A stretch of 13,552 bases of DNA from the NCBI GenBank assembly GCA_964640515.1, contig CAZXFG010000020.1:1-13552 (forward strand). Direction: 5' to 3'. Origin of the DNA: CAZXFG01 sp964640515 (GTDB lineage: Bacteria > Patescibacteriota > Patescibacteriia > Magasanikbacterales > GWA2-37-8). The translations under genes were made by a program, and so were the position numbers. The notes beneath the pieces are model-generated. The model saw only the letters and a list, made by a program, of their open reading frames with translations. It searched no databases and had not been told where the DNA came from. Of the stretch, positions 12,176 to 13,552 are shown piece after piece. Numbering within the stretch: position 1 is the first letter of the stretch; each line of letters begins with the position of its first letter.

Positions 12176-12203
12176 AAAATCCACCCTGTTCTAGGGTGGA
12201 TTT
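12176..12203 (-). terminator. Rho-independent terminator of rpsA
   Basis: A perfect 11-bp stem (12203-12193 with 12187-12177, read leftward), loop AGAAC, then TTTT at 12179-12176. It separates rpsA from ftsH. Confidence 0.88.
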
Positions 12204-12221
12204 CCGCCTTTTTAAAGGCAA

Positions 12222-13400
12222 TTATTTGCTTTCTTCCGCTATTGGAGATGCCGTGGCTTCCGGCTCTTCAACCTTGCCGGCTTCAGCGTCGGCTTTCCGC
12301 CCGGCTTTGCCTTTAACTCCCGCCACCCGTAAACCGAGACGATGTTCAGCCGGCTCCAGAGAAACAACCGTAAACTCTAATTCTTGCCCTATTTTGAATT
12401 TATCATTGATATTACTGATGGGGTCATCGGCCAATTCCGAAATATGGGCCAGACCATGAATATCTTTGTCCAAACTCACCATCAAACCAAACGGCTCCAC
12501 TTTGATAATTTTGCCTGTCACCCGATCATCAATTTTATATTTTTCTTTGACTGATTTCCAAGGGTCTTCCACCAAGCGCTTCACGGACAAATAAATTTTA
12601 GAATGGTCCAATTGTATAATTTGCGCCTTAACTTTCTCGCCTACCTTGAGAATGTCCCGCGGATGATCAATTCTTTGCCAAGCGATTTCTGAAATATGCA
12701 CTAAGCCCTCCAATCCTTCGCCGAATTTCACAAAAGCGCCGAAAGAGGTCAAGGCGCTGATTTCGCCTTCCACCACATCGCCCACTTTGAACGATTCCAA
12801 GACGGCTTTTTGCGCGTCTTCCCAAACCGCCTTTTCGGAAACGATTAATTTTTCCGTTTTTTCATCCGCGTCAATCAATTTCACTTCCAGATCCTGGCCG
12901 ATTAATTCGCGCAATTTTTCTAAAATACGATTTTTATCACCCCCGGCTACGCGCGGATAATGCTCCGGACTCAATTGAGAAACAGGCATAAAACCGCTTA
13001 AAGCCGCCACCTGCATCATCAGACCCCCCTTATTCGCGGCCGTCACTTTGCCTTTGATAGTCATGCCGTCTTTCAACCACTTACGCATATTATCCCAAAC
13101 ACGCTGCATGCCGGCGACGCGAAAAGACAGCTCCATCTCTCCGTTCTCATTTTCCAAATCAATAACCGTGGCCTCTACGGGATGTCCCGTTTCCAAACCC
13201 GCGTATTCATGGGACTCGGTAAACAGTTCACGCCCGCGCACTACGCCGGTTGTGACATTTTCAATATCAATGCGCACTTCGCCCTTGTCAACGGAAACTA
13301 CTTTTCCTTTTACTATGTCTCCCACTTTGGGCACATCCACGCTGTAAGTCTGGAGCAGAGTTTTAAAATCCTGCTTTTTGATTCTTTCTTCAGAAGTCAT
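12222..13400 (-). CDS. rpsA: Ribosomal protein S1, four S1 domains
   Basis: S1 on the 30S subunit binds single-stranded mRNA leaders and helps initiation. The 392 residues contain four OB-fold S1 repeats at about 25-94, 111-189, 205-274 and 290-359. The third has the classic signature FGAFVKFGEGLEGLVHISEI and the fourth FGLMVSLDKDIHGLAHISEL. An Ala/Glu-rich tail follows (365-392). E. coli S1 has six repeats; four is common in Gram-positive-like and CPR forms. The first two repeats are the more diverged ones that normally face the ribosome. In this window, where starts lack Shine-Dalgarno sequences, S1-type binding to AU-rich leaders may matter more (inference). Its own ATG is preceded by a U-rich tract rather than a ribosome site. 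A homologous S1-domain RNA-binding protein is the only real alternative. Confidence 0.94.
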   Translation of the reverse strand: MTSEERIKKQDFKTLLQTYSVDVPKVGDIVKGKVVSVDKGEVRIDIENVTTGVVRGRELFTESHEYAGLETGHPVEATVIDLENENGEMELSFRVAGMQRVWDNMRKWLKDGMTIKGKVTAANKGGLMMQVAALSGFMPVSQLSPEHYPRVAGGDKNRILEKLRELIGQDLEVKLIDADEKTEKLIVSEKAVWEDAQKAVLESFKVGDVVEGEISALTSFGAFVKFGEGLEGLVHISEIAWQRIDHPRDILKVGEKVKAQIIQLDHSKIYLSVKRLVEDPWKSVKEKYKIDDRVTGKIIKVEPFGLMVSLDKDIHGLAHISELADDPISNINDKFKIGQELEFTVVSLEPAEHRLGLRVAGVKGKAGRKADAEAGKVEEPEATASPIAEESK

Positions 13401-13486
13401 ATAACAAAAAAATTTTGCTTAACCCCTCTCTAAAAAGAGAACAGAGTGCCAGCCACTAAAACGGGCTGACTTATCAAAATTCTATG
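13401..13486 (-). promoter_or_regulatory. rpsA leader with two hairpins
   Basis: The roughly 86-base untranslated leader holds hairpin CAGCC-N9-GGCTG (13468-13450) and hairpin TCTCT-TTTT-AGAGA (13440-13427), then a U-rich tract next to the ATG and no Shine-Dalgarno sequence. Autogenous control by S1 is known in proteobacteria; its presence here is inferred only from the long structured leader. Confidence 0.4.
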
Positions 13487-13494
13487 TTTGATAA
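13471..13494. promoter_or_regulatory. 8-bp-arm dyad over the rpsA start site
   Basis: TTATCAAA (13471-13478) and TTTGATAA (13487-13494) are perfect inverted arms around an 8-base centre. The dyad begins at the -10 and covers the predicted start, a classic repressor position. Confidence 0.4.
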
Positions 13495-13522
13495 TTGTAT
13501 CAGATATCCCCAAATTTGGCAA
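13494..13522 (-). promoter_or_regulatory. rpsA promoter
   Basis: Read leftward: TTGCCA (13522-13517), 17-bp spacer, TACAAT (13499-13494) with TGA in front (extended -10). The start is expected near 13487. Confidence 0.75.
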
Positions 13523-13552
13523 GCAACAGCTCTAAATACCCGTTTTACCCCC

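Noticed and set aside
13498..13507. TATCAGATAT shared with the inverted repeat arm at 10239-10248, suggesting a second copy of that element
   Set aside because: Only ten bases match, the 10-mer is partly self-complementary, and no second arm or core is present nearby.

Overview
The window looks like a chromosome piece from a Candidate Phyla Radiation (Patescibacteria, Parcubacteria-like) bacterium, probably a metagenomic scaffold. I infer this from family resemblance: a compact PilB-type ATPase next to a membrane-anchored baseplate-J-like protein, a four-domain ribosomal protein S1, a threonyl-tRNA synthetase without TGS domain, and small orphan proteins of the kind common in that group. TGA is not read as an amino acid in any gene here. 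No gene has a convincing Shine-Dalgarno sequence that is both well spaced and inside the predicted transcript. A run of exactly 100 N (812-911) marks a scaffold join.

Left part (1-1693) is accessory DNA. It holds the C-terminal end of an unknown gene with a strong terminator, a small basic orphan protein read from a near-leaderless promoter, two DNA palindromes, the scaffold gap, a 15-bp tandem repeat, and a hicB-hicA toxin-antitoxin pair. On the minus strand each repeat unit carries TTGACA. If the array continues in phase through the gap, its last unit lies exactly 17 bp upstream of an extended -10 TATAAT, so the array could be a set of repeated -35 elements for a leftward promoter.

Middle part (1694-6170) has miaB (minus), a single-pass orphan protein (plus) and thrS (minus). 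miaB and the orphan diverge from a compact promoter pair. miaB carries an in-frame insertion whose DNA is a stem-loop, resembling the palindromic elements that invade Rickettsia genes. The thrS leader is a complete small T-box: promoter, Stem I with a bulged ACC (Thr) codon, a T-box bulge UGGAACC inside an antiterminator helix, and a mutually exclusive intrinsic terminator.

Right part (6171-13552) has a plus-strand cluster (polytopic membrane protein, pilB, membrane-anchored baseplate-J-like protein), then convergent minus-strand ftsH and rpsA. The cluster suggests a type IV pilus or surface-machine locus. ftsH (membrane proteolysis) and rpsA (translation initiation) each have their own promoter, and a terminator lies between them. 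A bidirectional terminator and a large imperfect inverted repeat fill the space between the two convergent blocks.
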